From contig JADYZZ010000073.1 in the NCBI GenBank assembly GCA_020852865.1, positions 62,001-126,000 on the forward strand: a stretch of 64,000 bases of DNA, given 5' to 3'. The notes beneath the pieces are model-generated. The model made no database searches. It was not told the DNA's origin and was given only the letters and a program-made list of their open reading frames with translations. The translations under genes were made by a program, and so were the position numbers. Source of the stretch: Rubrivivax sp. GTDB lineage: Bacteria; Pseudomonadota; Gammaproteobacteria; Burkholderiales; Burkholderiaceae_C. Below, piece after piece: positions 48,394 through 57,295 of this stretch; the first letter of the stretch is position 1, and the number at the start of each line of letters is the position of its first letter.

Positions 48394-50028
48394 ATGAATT
48401 CGCAGGTGCTCGACGACACGCTGGTTGGCCGCGAAGCGCGCGCCGCCGGGCCCGGCGAGGCGGTCGTGGCCCGCGCCGCCCGGCCGACGATCACGAAGGC
48501 CGACCTCGAGCGCATGCTCGCGCTGCACGGGTACGCGCCCGACACGCGCGCCCTCATCGAAGCCGAGCGGCTGCTGCCGCTGCCGCTGCTCGAGCGGCTG
48601 CACGCGCTGTACCCGCAGCACTCGCGCCTGCTGCACCAGCGCCGCTTCCTGTTCCAGGGGCGCGACCAGTACACCGGGCTCAAGGGCTTTCGGGCCGTGG
48701 TGCAGACGCTCGAGCGCAACGGCATCGACATCGGTTCGATCGCCGCGCGCGAGTTCTTCGTCGAGGTCTACCGCTTCCTGGCGACGCGGCACACGCTCAA
48801 CGCCATCGACTGGGACGACTACGAGAACGATTCGATCTACCAGCTCGTGTTTCCGCAGCCCGGGATGATCGGCGACGACGAAGTGCTCGCCGCCTACCGG
48901 GCCGCGGCCACCGACGAGGCGCGCGCGCAGGTGGTCGAGGGCTATCTGCACCGCACGAATCCGCACGACGGCAACCAGCACCTCAACAAGCCCTGGTTCC
49001 GCAACGCCGAGGGCGGCCTCGAGATCCTCGAGGGCAGCCAGCACAAGTACCCGCAGTGCCAGCTGGTGTTCGACAAGACGACGCAGACCTGCTTCTCGTT
49101 CTGCACCTACTGCTTCCGCCACGCCCAGGTGCGCGGCGGCGAGGACATGTTCATCCAGGAGGACATCCGGCAGATCCACGACTACCTGCGCTTGCACCCG
49201 GAAGTCACCGACTTGCTGATCACCGGCGGCGACGGCGGCTACATGCCGGTGACGCGGCTCGAGGAGTACCTGCGGCCGCTTCTCGAGGATCCGGCGCTCA
49301 GGCACGTGCGCACGGTGCGCCTGGCCAGCCGGGCGCTGACTTACCAGCCCGAGATGATCCTCGAGGCCAGGTACGGCCGGATGCTGGCCCTGTTCGACCG
49401 CTGCGCCGACCACGGCCTGCAGGTGAGCTGGATGGCGCATTTCTCGACGCCCAAGGAGCTGCTGAACATCGGCACCCTTGCCGCCATCCGCCGGCTGCAG
49501 GCGCATGGCGTCGTGGTGCGCAGCCAGAGCCCGATCATGAAGCACATCAGCCTGTTTGCCGACGCCGCCGGCCGGGTGGATGTCGAGCGCTCGGCGCAGA
49601 ACTGGATCGACCTGGCCCTGGTCTTCGCGAACCTGAAGATCGGCTTTCACTCGATGTACTGCGCGCGTCCCACCGGCGAGCACCATTACTTCGCCGCGCC
49701 GCTGGCCGACGTCGAGACGGTGTTCAACAAGGTGTACCGCTCGCTGTCGTCGATCAACCGGCCCTCGCGCCACATCTCGATGACCTCCTCGGCCGGCAAG
49801 ATCTCGATCCTGGGCACGGCCGAGGTCGACGGCGAGCGGCTGTTCGCGCTCAAGTTCACCGAGGGGCGCAACATAGAGTGGCTCGACAAGGTCTTCCTCG
49901 CCCGCTACGACGCGCGCCAGAACACCGTCGACAAGCTCGAGCCGCTGGGCGGCGGCGAGTTCTTCTATCGCGAGGAGCTGCAGCAGATCGAGGCGGCGCT
50001 GCGCGATTCGCTCGCCGCGGCGCGATGA
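48394..50028 (+). CDS. KamA-like radical SAM, PLP-dependent 2,3-aminomutase with altered pocket
   Basis: 544 residues. Lysine 2,3-aminomutase relatives move an amino group from C2 to C3 using SAM, a [4Fe-4S] cluster and PLP. The cluster motif is C233, C237 and C240 (CFSFCTYC), and R242 matches the arginine that holds the substrate carboxylate. K469 in TSSAGK fits the PLP lysine. The two aspartates that hold the far amino group of lysine in clostridial LAM (Asp293, Asp330) appear as A424 and a Ser, by my alignment by eye. Substrate is therefore probably not lysine. An N-terminal region of about 200 residues precedes the core. AGAGGA ten bases before the ATG is the ribosome site. First gene of the operon; its stop overlaps the next start. 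Confidence 0.82.
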   Translation: MNSQVLDDTLVGREARAAGPGEAVVARAARPTITKADLERMLALHGYAPDTRALIEAERLLPLPLLERLHALYPQHSRLLHQRRFLFQGRDQYTGLKGFRAVVQTLERNGIDIGSIAAREFFVEVYRFLATRHTLNAIDWDDYENDSIYQLVFPQPGMIGDDEVLAAYRAAATDEARAQVVEGYLHRTNPHDGNQHLNKPWFRNAEGGLEILEGSQHKYPQCQLVFDKTTQTCFSFCTYCFRHAQVRGGEDMFIQEDIRQIHDYLRLHPEVTDLLITGGDGGYMPVTRLEEYLRPLLEDPALRHVRTVRLASRALTYQPEMILEARYGRMLALFDRCADHGLQVSWMAHFSTPKELLNIGTLAAIRRLQAHGVVVRSQSPIMKHISLFADAAGRVDVERSAQNWIDLALVFANLKIGFHSMYCARPTGEHHYFAAPLADVETVFNKVYRSLSSINRPSRHISMTSSAGKISILGTAEVDGERLFALKFTEGRNIEWLDKVFLARYDARQNTVDKLEPLGGGEFFYREELQQIEAALRDSLAAAR

Positions 50029-50735
50029 TCGACAAGCGCGTCGCCTCGCCCGCGGCGGCGGTGGCCGACATCGGCGACGGCGCCAGCGTGCTGATCGGCG
50101 GCTTCGGCGAGGCCGGCAGCCCGATCGAGCTGATCCACGCGCTGATCGATCGCGGCGTGCGCGGGCTCACCGTGATCAGCAACAACACCGGCAGCGGCCA
50201 TGTCGGCCTGGCCGCGCTGATCGAAAACGGACAGGTGGCCCGGATCGTGTGCTCGTTCCCGCGCACGGCCGGCTCGACGGTGTTTCCGAGGCTGTACCGC
50301 GAGGGGAAGATCGAGCTCGAGCTCGTGCCCCAGGGCACGCTGGCCGAGCGCATCCGCGCGGGCGGTGCCGGCATCCCGGCCTTCTACACGGCGACTGCGG
50401 TGGGCACGCCGCTGGCGCGCGGCAAGGAGTCGCGCCGCTTCGGCGCCACCGAAGCGGTGCTGGAGACGGGCCTGAGCGCCGACTTCGCGCTCGTGCGCGC
50501 CGAATGCGCCGACCGCTACGGCAACCTCGTCTACAACAAGACCGCGCGCAACTTCGGCCCGATCATGTGCACGGCGGCGCGCACGGCGATCGTGCAGGTC
50601 CGGCGTGTCGTCGAGCCCGGAGCGATCGATCCCGAGGCGGTCGTGACGCCGGGGATCTTCGTCGACCGGGTGGTGGCGGTCGCCGACCCGGCGCAGGAGT
50701 CGCGGCTCGTGAAGGAAGGACGGCACTACCCATGA
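50025..50735 (+). CDS. 3-oxoadipate-type CoA-transferase, subunit A
   Basis: 236 residues. Very PcaI-like throughout: VLIGGFGEAGSPIELIHALI, LTVISNNTGSGHVGLAALIE, IVCSFPRTAGSTVFPRLYR, GKIELELVPQGTLAERIRAG, YGNLVYNKTARNFGPIMCTA, VVTPGIFVDRVV. PcaIJ moves CoA from succinyl-CoA to 3-oxoadipate. That resemblance, over acetoacetate-type AtoD, is the best clue to the product of this operon. The ATG overlaps the aminomutase stop (ATGA) and the stop overlaps the subunit B start. Family confident; 3-oxoadipate as substrate is inference. Confidence 0.88.
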   Translation: MIDKRVASPAAAVADIGDGASVLIGGFGEAGSPIELIHALIDRGVRGLTVISNNTGSGHVGLAALIENGQVARIVCSFPRTAGSTVFPRLYREGKIELELVPQGTLAERIRAGGAGIPAFYTATAVGTPLARGKESRRFGATEAVLETGLSADFALVRAECADRYGNLVYNKTARNFGPIMCTAARTAIVQVRRVVEPGAIDPEAVVTPGIFVDRVVAVADPAQESRLVKEGRHYP

Positions 50736-51412
50736 GCAGGCCGCAACACGCGCCGCAGGCCCCGGGCTGGAGCCGCGACGAGATGGCCCGCCGCGTGGCC
50801 GAGGACATCCCCGACGGCAGCTATGTCAACCTGGGCGTCGGGATACCCGAGCGGGTGGCGCAGTTCGTCCCCGCCGACCGCGAGGTCATCTACCACACCG
50901 AGAACGGACTGCTCGGCATGGGGCCGGCGCCGGCGGCGGGCGCCGAGGATCCCGAGCTGATCAATGCCGGCAAGAAGCCGGTGAGCGCGATCGCCGGCGC
51001 CGCCTACTTCCACCACGGCGACAGCTTCACGATGATCCGCGGCGGCCACATCGACATCTGCGTGCTCGGCGCGATGCAGGTGTCGGCCCGCGGCGACCTC
51101 GCCAACTGGTCGACCGGGGCCGACGACCCCAGCCCCGCCGTGGGCGGCGCGATGGACCTGGTGGCCGGCGTCCGGACGATTTTCGTCGTCACGCAGCACA
51201 CGACGCGCGAAGGCGAGCCCAAGATCGTCGCCGAGTGCAGCTACCCGCTCACCGGACGCGCGGTGGTCGACCGCATCTACACCGAGCTGGCGGTGATCGA
51301 CGTCACTCCCGCCGGCCTGGCCGTGCGCGAACTGGCCCCGGGCGTATGTTTCGAAGAGCTGCAGCAGCGAACCGCCGCGCCGCTGATCGCGCCGCGCGCG
51401 CGCCGACCCTGA
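50732..51412 (+). CDS. 3-oxoadipate-type CoA-transferase, subunit B
   Basis: 226 residues. PcaJ-like: SRDEMARRVAEDIPDGSYVN, the active-site glutamate in HTENGLLGMGPAPAAG, ELINAGKKPVSAIAGAAYFH, GGHIDICVLGAMQVSARGD followed by LANWSTGA, PAVGGAMDLVAGVR and CSYPLTGRAVVDRIYTELAV. It forms the heteromer with subunit A, in which the glutamate carries the CoA. Start overlaps the previous stop by four bases. Confidence 0.9.
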   Translation: MSRPQHAPQAPGWSRDEMARRVAEDIPDGSYVNLGVGIPERVAQFVPADREVIYHTENGLLGMGPAPAAGAEDPELINAGKKPVSAIAGAAYFHHGDSFTMIRGGHIDICVLGAMQVSARGDLANWSTGADDPSPAVGGAMDLVAGVRTIFVVTQHTTREGEPKIVAECSYPLTGRAVVDRIYTELAVIDVTPAGLAVRELAPGVCFEELQQRTAAPLIAPRARRP

Positions 51413-51427
51413 CTCATGGAGGTGTGC

Positions 51428-52786
51428 ATGGATGCATCCGCGGCCGAAGGGGCGCGTCCGCCCGGTGCCGGTGCCGCGCTGTACGCGCGCGCCTGCGCCG
51501 TCCTGCCCGGCGGCGTCAGCCGCAATGCGGTGCTGCGCCCCCCGCATCCGCTGTACGCGGCGCATGGCGAAGGCTGCTGGGTCACCGACATCGAAGGCGT
51601 GCGGCGCATCGACTTCTCGAACAACATGACCTCACAGATCCACGGTCATGCGCATCCGGTCATCATGGACGCCGTCAGGGCCCAGCTCGGCAAGGGCACG
51701 GCGTTCTCGCTCGCGACCGAGGCCGAGGTCGAGTACGCCGAGCACATGTGTTCCCGTTCGTCGTCGTTCGCCAAGATCCGCTTCGTCAATTCCGGCACCG
51801 AGGCCGTGATGAGCGCGCTCAAGGCGGCACGCGCCTACACCGGCCGCCCCAAGATCGCCAAGGTCGAGGGCGCCTACCACGGCCTGTACGACTACGCCGA
51901 AGTGAGCCAGACGGCCAGCCCGGCGAACTGGGGCGATGCCGCGCAGCCGGCGCGTGTCGCGGTGGCGCAGGGCACCCCGGCCTCGGCACTGGCCGAAGTC
52001 GTCGTCATCCCGTTCAACGACACCGAGCGCGCGCTCGCGATCCTCGAGCAGCACGCGCAGGAACTGGCCTGCGTGCTGCTCGACCTGATGCCGCATCGCG
52101 TCGGCATGGTGCCGGCCTCGGCGTCCTTCGTGCGCGCCCTGCATGCCTGGACGCGCCGCAATGGCGCCCTGTTCGTCTGCGACGAGGTCATCACCCTGCG
52201 CTGCGGCTACGGCGGCGCGCAGGAGGGCTACGATGTCACGCCGGACCTGACGGCGATGGGCAAGATGATCGGCGGCGGCTTCCCGGTGGGCGCGCTGGCC
52301 GGGCGCGCCGAGGTGATGGAGGTGATGGACCCGTCGCGCGCGCCGCTGCGCTTTCCGCTGTCGGGCACCTACTCGGCCAACCCGGTGACGATGGTGGCCG
52401 GCCTGGCGGCGATGAAGCTGTTCGACCGGCCCGCGGTGCAGCGCCTGAATGCGCTCGGCGATCTGGCGCGCGACCGCATCGCCGAGGCGATCCGCGTCGC
52501 CGATGTCCTGGCCTGCGTGGCCGGCGCCGGCTCGCTGTTCCGCATCCACATGAAGCCGCAGCCGCCGCAGGACTACCGCGCCGTCTACCCCAGCGAGGCC
52601 GAAGCGCGCGCGCTCAGGCTGCTGCTCGATCACCTGGCCGACAACGGCGTGCTGCTCATCGAAACCGGATCGGGCGCGCTTTCCACCGCGATGGGCGAGG
52701 CCGAGATCGACCGCCTCGGCGAAACCGTCCTGGCCGGCCTGCGCAAGGTCAAGGCCCGACTGCAAGGCGCGCCTGCGCGGGCATGA
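51428..52786 (+). CDS. Class III aminotransferase (GSA/beta-amino acid transaminase-like)
   Basis: 452 residues. PLP-dependent fold I enzyme: GGVSRNAVLRPPHPLY, RFVNSGTEAVMSALKAARAY, VEGAYHGLYD, the PLP aspartate in FVCDEVITLR, PLP lysine in MGKMIGGGFPVGALAG, and LSGTYSANPVTMVAGLA. It resembles glutamate-1-semialdehyde aminomutase and the beta-phenylalanine transaminase group; the LRCGYGGAQEGY stretch after DEVIT departs from the GSA aminomutase form. In this operon it probably removes the amino group from a beta-amino acid. ATG 51428 is chosen because GGAGG lies five bases upstream; ATG 51416 overlaps that site. Confidence 0.87.
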   Translation: MDASAAEGARPPGAGAALYARACAVLPGGVSRNAVLRPPHPLYAAHGEGCWVTDIEGVRRIDFSNNMTSQIHGHAHPVIMDAVRAQLGKGTAFSLATEAEVEYAEHMCSRSSSFAKIRFVNSGTEAVMSALKAARAYTGRPKIAKVEGAYHGLYDYAEVSQTASPANWGDAAQPARVAVAQGTPASALAEVVVIPFNDTERALAILEQHAQELACVLLDLMPHRVGMVPASASFVRALHAWTRRNGALFVCDEVITLRCGYGGAQEGYDVTPDLTAMGKMIGGGFPVGALAGRAEVMEVMDPSRAPLRFPLSGTYSANPVTMVAGLAAMKLFDRPAVQRLNALGDLARDRIAEAIRVADVLACVAGAGSLFRIHMKPQPPQDYRAVYPSEAEARALRLLLDHLADNGVLLIETGSGALSTAMGEAEIDRLGETVLAGLRKVKARLQGAPARA

Positions 52787-52830
52787 ATCGCGGCGGCATC
52801 CACATCTTCACGGACTTCGAGGGCTCGTTC

Positions 52831-54333
52831 ATGAGTTGCGCATCCCAGGTCTCCGGAATCTTCGGCAAGCTGGGCGTCGAGCTGCCCGCGGCATCGGGCG
52901 GCATCGAGGTCCGCTCGCCGATCGACGGCAACGTGATCGCCGCCTTGCCGGCCACCACGGACAGCGAGCTGCGCGCCGCGGTCGAACGCGCGCAGGGCCG
53001 CTTTCGCGGCTGGCGCAGCGTGCCGGCACCGCAGCGCGGCAGCCTGGTGCGCGCGTTCGGCGAGAAAGTGCGCCAGCACAAGCCGACGCTCGGCCGGCTG
53101 GTCACCATCGAGACCGGCAAGATCCTGCAAGAGGGGCTGGGCGAGGTGCAGGAGGTCATCGACATCTGCGAGTTCGCGCTCGGCCAGTCGCGCCAGCTCT
53201 ACGGCCTGAGCATCGCCAGCGAGCGCGCCGAGCACAAGCTGCTCGAGACCTGGCATCCGCTGGGTGTGGTGGGAATCATCAGCGCCTTCAACTTCCCGAT
53301 GGCCGTCTGGTCGTGGAACGCGGCGCTGGCGCTGGTGTGCGGCGACACGCTCGTCTGGAAGCCCTCGGAGAAGACGCCGCTGTCGGCGCTGGCCATCAAC
53401 GGCCTGCTGCTGGCCGCGGCGCGCGAGGTCGGGGTCGACCCCGAGGGACTGAGCGAGGTCGTGATCGGCGCGCGCGCGCTCGGCGAGGCGCTGGTCGAGT
53501 GCCCCGAGGTACGGCTGGTCAGCGCCACCGGCTCGAGCGCCATGGGGCGTGCGGTGGGCGAGGCCTGCGCGCGCCGCTTCAAGCGCGCGCTGCTCGAGCT
53601 GGGCGGCAACAACGCGGCCATCGTCTGCCCGAGTGCCGACACGCAGCTCGCGCTGCGCGCCGTCACCTTTGCCGCCGTGGGCACCGCCGGCCAGCGCTGC
53701 ACCACGCTGCGGCGGCTGTTCGTGCAGCGCGCGGGCTGCGCGCAGTTCGTCGAGCAGCTGCGTGCCGTGTACGAAGGCGTGCCGGTGGGCAATCCGCTCA
53801 ACGACGATTCGCTGGTCGGGCCCCTGGTCGACGAGGGCAGCCACGCGCGCATGCAGGCCGCGCTCGACGCCGCCCGGGCCCTGGGCGCGCGCGTGCACTT
53901 CGGCGCGCGCGTCGCAACCGACCAGGGCGGCTGCTACGTGCGTCCCGCGATCGTCGAGATGCCGGCGCAGACCGGGCCGATGTGCGAGGAGACGTTCGCG
54001 CCGATCCTGTACGTGCTGCCGTACGACACCCTGGACGAGGCCATCGCGCTCAACAACGCCGTCGCGCACGGCCTGTCGTCGGCCATCTTCACGCGCGACT
54101 TGCGCGAGGCCGAGCTCTTCGTCTCGGCCTGCGGCTCGGACTGCGGCATCGCCAACGTCAACATCGGCACCAGCGGCGCCGAGATCGGCGGCGCGTTCGG
54201 CGGCGAGAAGGACACCGGCGGCGGCCGCGAGGCCGGCTCCGACGCCTGGAAGAACTACATGCGTCGGGCCACCAATACCATCAACTACGGCACGAGCCTG
54301 CCGCTCGCGCAGGGCATCAAGTTCGAGGTATGA
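52831..54333 (+). CDS. ALDH7-type semialdehyde dehydrogenase (AmaB-like)
   Basis: 500 residues. NAD(P)-dependent aldehyde dehydrogenase with the catalytic Cys in AGQRCTTLRRLF, Glu in LLELGGNNA, the cofactor region GIISAFNFPMAVWSWNAALA, and the end FGGEKDTGGGREAGSDAWKN then YMRRATNTINYG, which is the signature of the 2-aminoadipate semialdehyde/piperideine-6-carboxylate branch (AmaB, ALDH7A1). It should oxidise a six-carbon semialdehyde amino acid. ATG 52831 has GAGGG seven bases upstream and gives the family-length N-terminus; an ATG at 52783 overlapping the previous stop would add 16 residues. The stop overlaps the next gene's start. Confidence 0.9.
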   Translation: MSCASQVSGIFGKLGVELPAASGGIEVRSPIDGNVIAALPATTDSELRAAVERAQGRFRGWRSVPAPQRGSLVRAFGEKVRQHKPTLGRLVTIETGKILQEGLGEVQEVIDICEFALGQSRQLYGLSIASERAEHKLLETWHPLGVVGIISAFNFPMAVWSWNAALALVCGDTLVWKPSEKTPLSALAINGLLLAAAREVGVDPEGLSEVVIGARALGEALVECPEVRLVSATGSSAMGRAVGEACARRFKRALLELGGNNAAIVCPSADTQLALRAVTFAAVGTAGQRCTTLRRLFVQRAGCAQFVEQLRAVYEGVPVGNPLNDDSLVGPLVDEGSHARMQAALDAARALGARVHFGARVATDQGGCYVRPAIVEMPAQTGPMCEETFAPILYVLPYDTLDEAIALNNAVAHGLSSAIFTRDLREAELFVSACGSDCGIANVNIGTSGAEIGGAFGGEKDTGGGREAGSDAWKNYMRRATNTINYGTSLPLAQGIKFEV

Positions 54334-56225
54334 AAGCCGCTGAATCGACACCGGTGCCCGGCGCAGCCGATGCGGCGCCGCGGGCGGCGCGCCCGGTCGA
54401 GGCCATCGACAGCGTCGTCATCCGCTTTGCGGGCGACTCCGGCGACGGCATGCAACTGACGGGCACCGGGTTCTCGATGGCCGTGGCCAAGGCCGGGCAC
54501 GACTTCTCGACCCACCCCGATTACCCGTCCGAGATCCGTGCCCCCACCGGCACGCTGTTCGGCGTCTCGGGCTACCAGATCCAGTACGCGTCGGGTCAGG
54601 TGTTCACCTCGGGCGATGCGCCCGACGTGCTGGTGGCGATGAACCCGGCCGCGCTGAAGGCCAACCTGCGCGACGTCAAGCACGGCGGCATCATCATCGC
54701 CAACACCGGCGCCTTCGACGCCGCCAACCTGAAGAAGGCCGGCTACGCGTCCGACCCGCTGGCCGGCGACGCGCTGGCCGGCTGGCGCCTGTACAGGATC
54801 GACATCTCCGGGCTCACGAGCCGGGCGCTGGCCGAAACGGGCCTGTCGAAGAAGGACATCGGCCGCTGCAAGAACTACTTCGCGCTGGGCCTGATGCTGT
54901 GCCTGTACAGCCGGCCGCGCGACAAGGAGATCGCCGAGATCGAACAGCGCTTCGCCGGCAAGCCCGAGCTGGCCCGCGCGAACATCCTCGCGCTCGAGGC
55001 CGGCTACGCCTATGCCGAATCGACCGAGATGTTCGCGGTGAGCTACGAGGTGCGCCCCTCGACGCCGCGCCCCGGGGTGTACCGCAGCATCACCGGCAAC
55101 CAGGCCGCGGCGCTGGGCTTCGTCGCGGCGGCCCAGCGCGCCGGCGCGCCGCTGTTCCTGGGCTCGTACCCGATCACGCCGGCCACCGACATCCTGCACG
55201 AGCTGTCGGCGCTCAAGCACTTCGACGTCACGACGTTCCAGGCCGAAGACGAGATCGCGGGCATCTGCTCGGCCATCGGCGCGGCCTACGGCGGCGCGCT
55301 CGCGCTGACCACCACCTCGGGGCCCGGCATGGCGCTGAAGACCGAAGCGCTGGGCCTGGCGGTGATGCTCGAGCTGCCGCTGGTGGTGGTGAACGTGCAG
55401 CGCGGCGGTCCCTCCACCGGGCTGCCGACCAAGGTCGAGCAGGCCGATCTGCTGCAGGCCGTCTACGGCCGCAACGGCGAGTGCCCGCTTGCCGTCATCG
55501 CCGCGGCGTCGCCGGCGGACTGCTTCGATTGCGCGCTCGAGGCGATGCGCATCGCCGTGAAGTACATGACGCCGGTCGTCTTGCTGTCGGACGGCGGCAT
55601 CGGCAACGCCGCCGAACCCTGGCTGATCCCGGACGTGGCCGCGCTGCCGCGCATCGAGATCCGGCACCGCAGCGACGCCGAGGGCTTCCAGCCCTACGCG
55701 CGCGACGCGAACCTGGCGCGCGCCTGGGTCGTGCCCGGGACGCCGGGCATGGAGCACCGCATCGGCGGGCTCGAGAAGGACTTCCTGAGCGGCGACATCT
55801 CGCACGACCCGATCAACCACGAGCGCATGGTGCAAGTGCGCGCGGCCAAGGTGCAGGGCATCGCGAAGGATCTCCCGCCGTCCAGGGTCGAAGGACCCGA
55901 GCGCGGCCGGCTGCTGCTCGTGGGCTGGGGCAGCACCTATGGCGCGATCGCGCAGGCGCGCGAACAGGCGGCGGCGCAGGGCGTGCGGGTCGCGCACCTG
56001 CATCTGCGCCACCTCAACCCGCTGCCGTCCGATCTGGGGGCGATCCTCGCGCGCTACGACCAGGTGCTGGTGCCCGAGCTCAACCTGGGCCAGCTCTCGC
56101 GGCTGCTGCGCGAGCGCTATCTGGTCGATGCGCAGTCGCTGTCCAAGGTTCAGGGCAAGCCGTTCAAGGTGGCCGAGATCCTGGACCGCATCATGGCGCT
56201 GAGCCAAGGAGAGGCGCATGCGTAG
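54330..56225 (+). CDS. korA: 2-oxoacid:ferredoxin oxidoreductase, alpha subunit (KorA-like, gamma fused)
   Basis: 631 residues. A gamma domain at the N-terminus (VVIRFAGDSGDGMQLTGTGF, HPDYPSEIRAPTGTLFGVSG) is fused to the alpha domain (FLGSYPITPATDILHELS, EDEIAGICSAIGAAYGG, TTTSGPGMALKTEALGLA, NVQRGGPSTGLPTKVEQADL). This is the two-subunit layout of 2-oxoglutarate:ferredoxin oxidoreductase. It binds substrate and CoA and works with KorB to oxidise a 2-oxoacid to its CoA ester while reducing ferredoxin. 2-Oxoglutarate or 2-oxoadipate are both possible. Coupled by ATGA overlap to the dehydrogenase gene. Confidence 0.9.
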   Translation: MKAAESTPVPGAADAAPRAARPVEAIDSVVIRFAGDSGDGMQLTGTGFSMAVAKAGHDFSTHPDYPSEIRAPTGTLFGVSGYQIQYASGQVFTSGDAPDVLVAMNPAALKANLRDVKHGGIIIANTGAFDAANLKKAGYASDPLAGDALAGWRLYRIDISGLTSRALAETGLSKKDIGRCKNYFALGLMLCLYSRPRDKEIAEIEQRFAGKPELARANILALEAGYAYAESTEMFAVSYEVRPSTPRPGVYRSITGNQAAALGFVAAAQRAGAPLFLGSYPITPATDILHELSALKHFDVTTFQAEDEIAGICSAIGAAYGGALALTTTSGPGMALKTEALGLAVMLELPLVVVNVQRGGPSTGLPTKVEQADLLQAVYGRNGECPLAVIAAASPADCFDCALEAMRIAVKYMTPVVLLSDGGIGNAAEPWLIPDVAALPRIEIRHRSDAEGFQPYARDANLARAWVVPGTPGMEHRIGGLEKDFLSGDISHDPINHERMVQVRAAKVQGIAKDLPPSRVEGPERGRLLLVGWGSTYGAIAQAREQAAAQGVRVAHLHLRHLNPLPSDLGAILARYDQVLVPELNLGQLSRLLRERYLVDAQSLSKVQGKPFKVAEILDRIMALSQGEAHA

Positions 56226-57279
56226 GGAAGACTTCGGCACGATCGACGGCACGGCGCCGGCCGGCCGCACGCTGCAGCTCACGAAGAAGGATTTCGAGTC
56301 CGATCAGGACGTGCGCTGGTGCCCCGGCTGCGGCGACTACATCGTGCTCGCGCAGGTGCAGAAGCTCCTGCCCACGCTCGGCATCGCGCGCGAGAACTTC
56401 GTCTTCATCTCCGGCATCGGTTGCTCGAGCCGCTTTCCGTACTACATGCAAACGTACGGCATGCACAGCATCCACGGCCGCGCGCCGGCCATCGCCAGCG
56501 GTCTGAAGCTGGCGCGCCCGGAGCTGTCGGTGTGGGTCGTCACGGGCGACGGCGACGCGCTGGCCATCGGCGGCAACCACTTCATCCACGCCATGCGGCG
56601 CAACGTGGACCTGAAGATCATCCTGCTCAACAACCGCATCTACGGCCTGACCAAGGGCCAGTATTCGCCCACCTCCGAGACCGGCAAGAAGACCAAGACC
56701 ACGCCGCTGGGCAGCATCGACCGGCCGTTCAACCCGGCTGCGCTGGCGCTGGGCGCCGGCGCGACCTTCGTCGCGCGCACCGTCGACGCCGACGTGGCGC
56801 ATCTGCAGCAGGTGCTCGCGCGTGCAGCGGCACACAAGGGCACCGCTTTCGTCGAGGTGCTGCAGAACTGCATCGTCTTCAACGACGGCGCCTTTCAGAC
56901 GCTCACCGACAAGGCCGGCCGCGACGACGCGCGCGTGCTGCTCGAGCATGGCCGTCCGCTCGTCTACGGCAAGGACCGCCGACGCGGCATCCGGCTGCGC
57001 GGCCTGAGCGCCGAGGCCGTGACGCTCGAGTCGGACGATGCCGCCGCCGCCGCCGGCTTGCTCGTGCACGACGAGCACGGCGAAGACGCCGCGCTCGCCT
57101 TCCTGCTGGCCCAGCTGGGCGGGCCCGAGCTGCCGCTCGCGCTGGGCGTCTTCCGTGCCGTCGATGCGTTGGCGTACCACGAGCGCCACGCGCAGCAAGC
57201 AAGCGCGGCGCGGCGCAGCCGCGGCGCAGGCGACCTCGCGAAACTGCTGCACAGCGGCGACACCTGGACCATCGCATAG
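56218..57279 (+). CDS. korB: 2-oxoacid:ferredoxin oxidoreductase, beta subunit (KorB-like)
   Basis: 353 residues. ThDP-binding subunit: cluster motif VRWCPGCGDYIVLAQVQ with the third cysteine in ISGIGCSSRFPYYM, the ThDP motif VTGDGDALAIGGNHF and NNRIYGLTKGQYSPTS. One [4Fe-4S] cluster is expected. The C-terminal extension of about 80 residues after the catalytic domain (ESDDAAAAAGLLVHDEHGED) is common in the two-subunit type. The start overlaps korA by eight bases. A ferredoxin gene follows after 16 bases, giving an obvious electron acceptor. Confidence 0.92.
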   Translation: MRREDFGTIDGTAPAGRTLQLTKKDFESDQDVRWCPGCGDYIVLAQVQKLLPTLGIARENFVFISGIGCSSRFPYYMQTYGMHSIHGRAPAIASGLKLARPELSVWVVTGDGDALAIGGNHFIHAMRRNVDLKIILLNNRIYGLTKGQYSPTSETGKKTKTTPLGSIDRPFNPAALALGAGATFVARTVDADVAHLQQVLARAAAHKGTAFVEVLQNCIVFNDGAFQTLTDKAGRDDARVLLEHGRPLVYGKDRRRGIRLRGLSAEAVTLESDDAAAAAGLLVHDEHGEDAALAFLLAQLGGPELPLALGVFRAVDALAYHERHAQQASAARRSRGAGDLAKLLHSGDTWTIA

Positions 57280-57295
57280 TGCGAAAGGAGATCGA

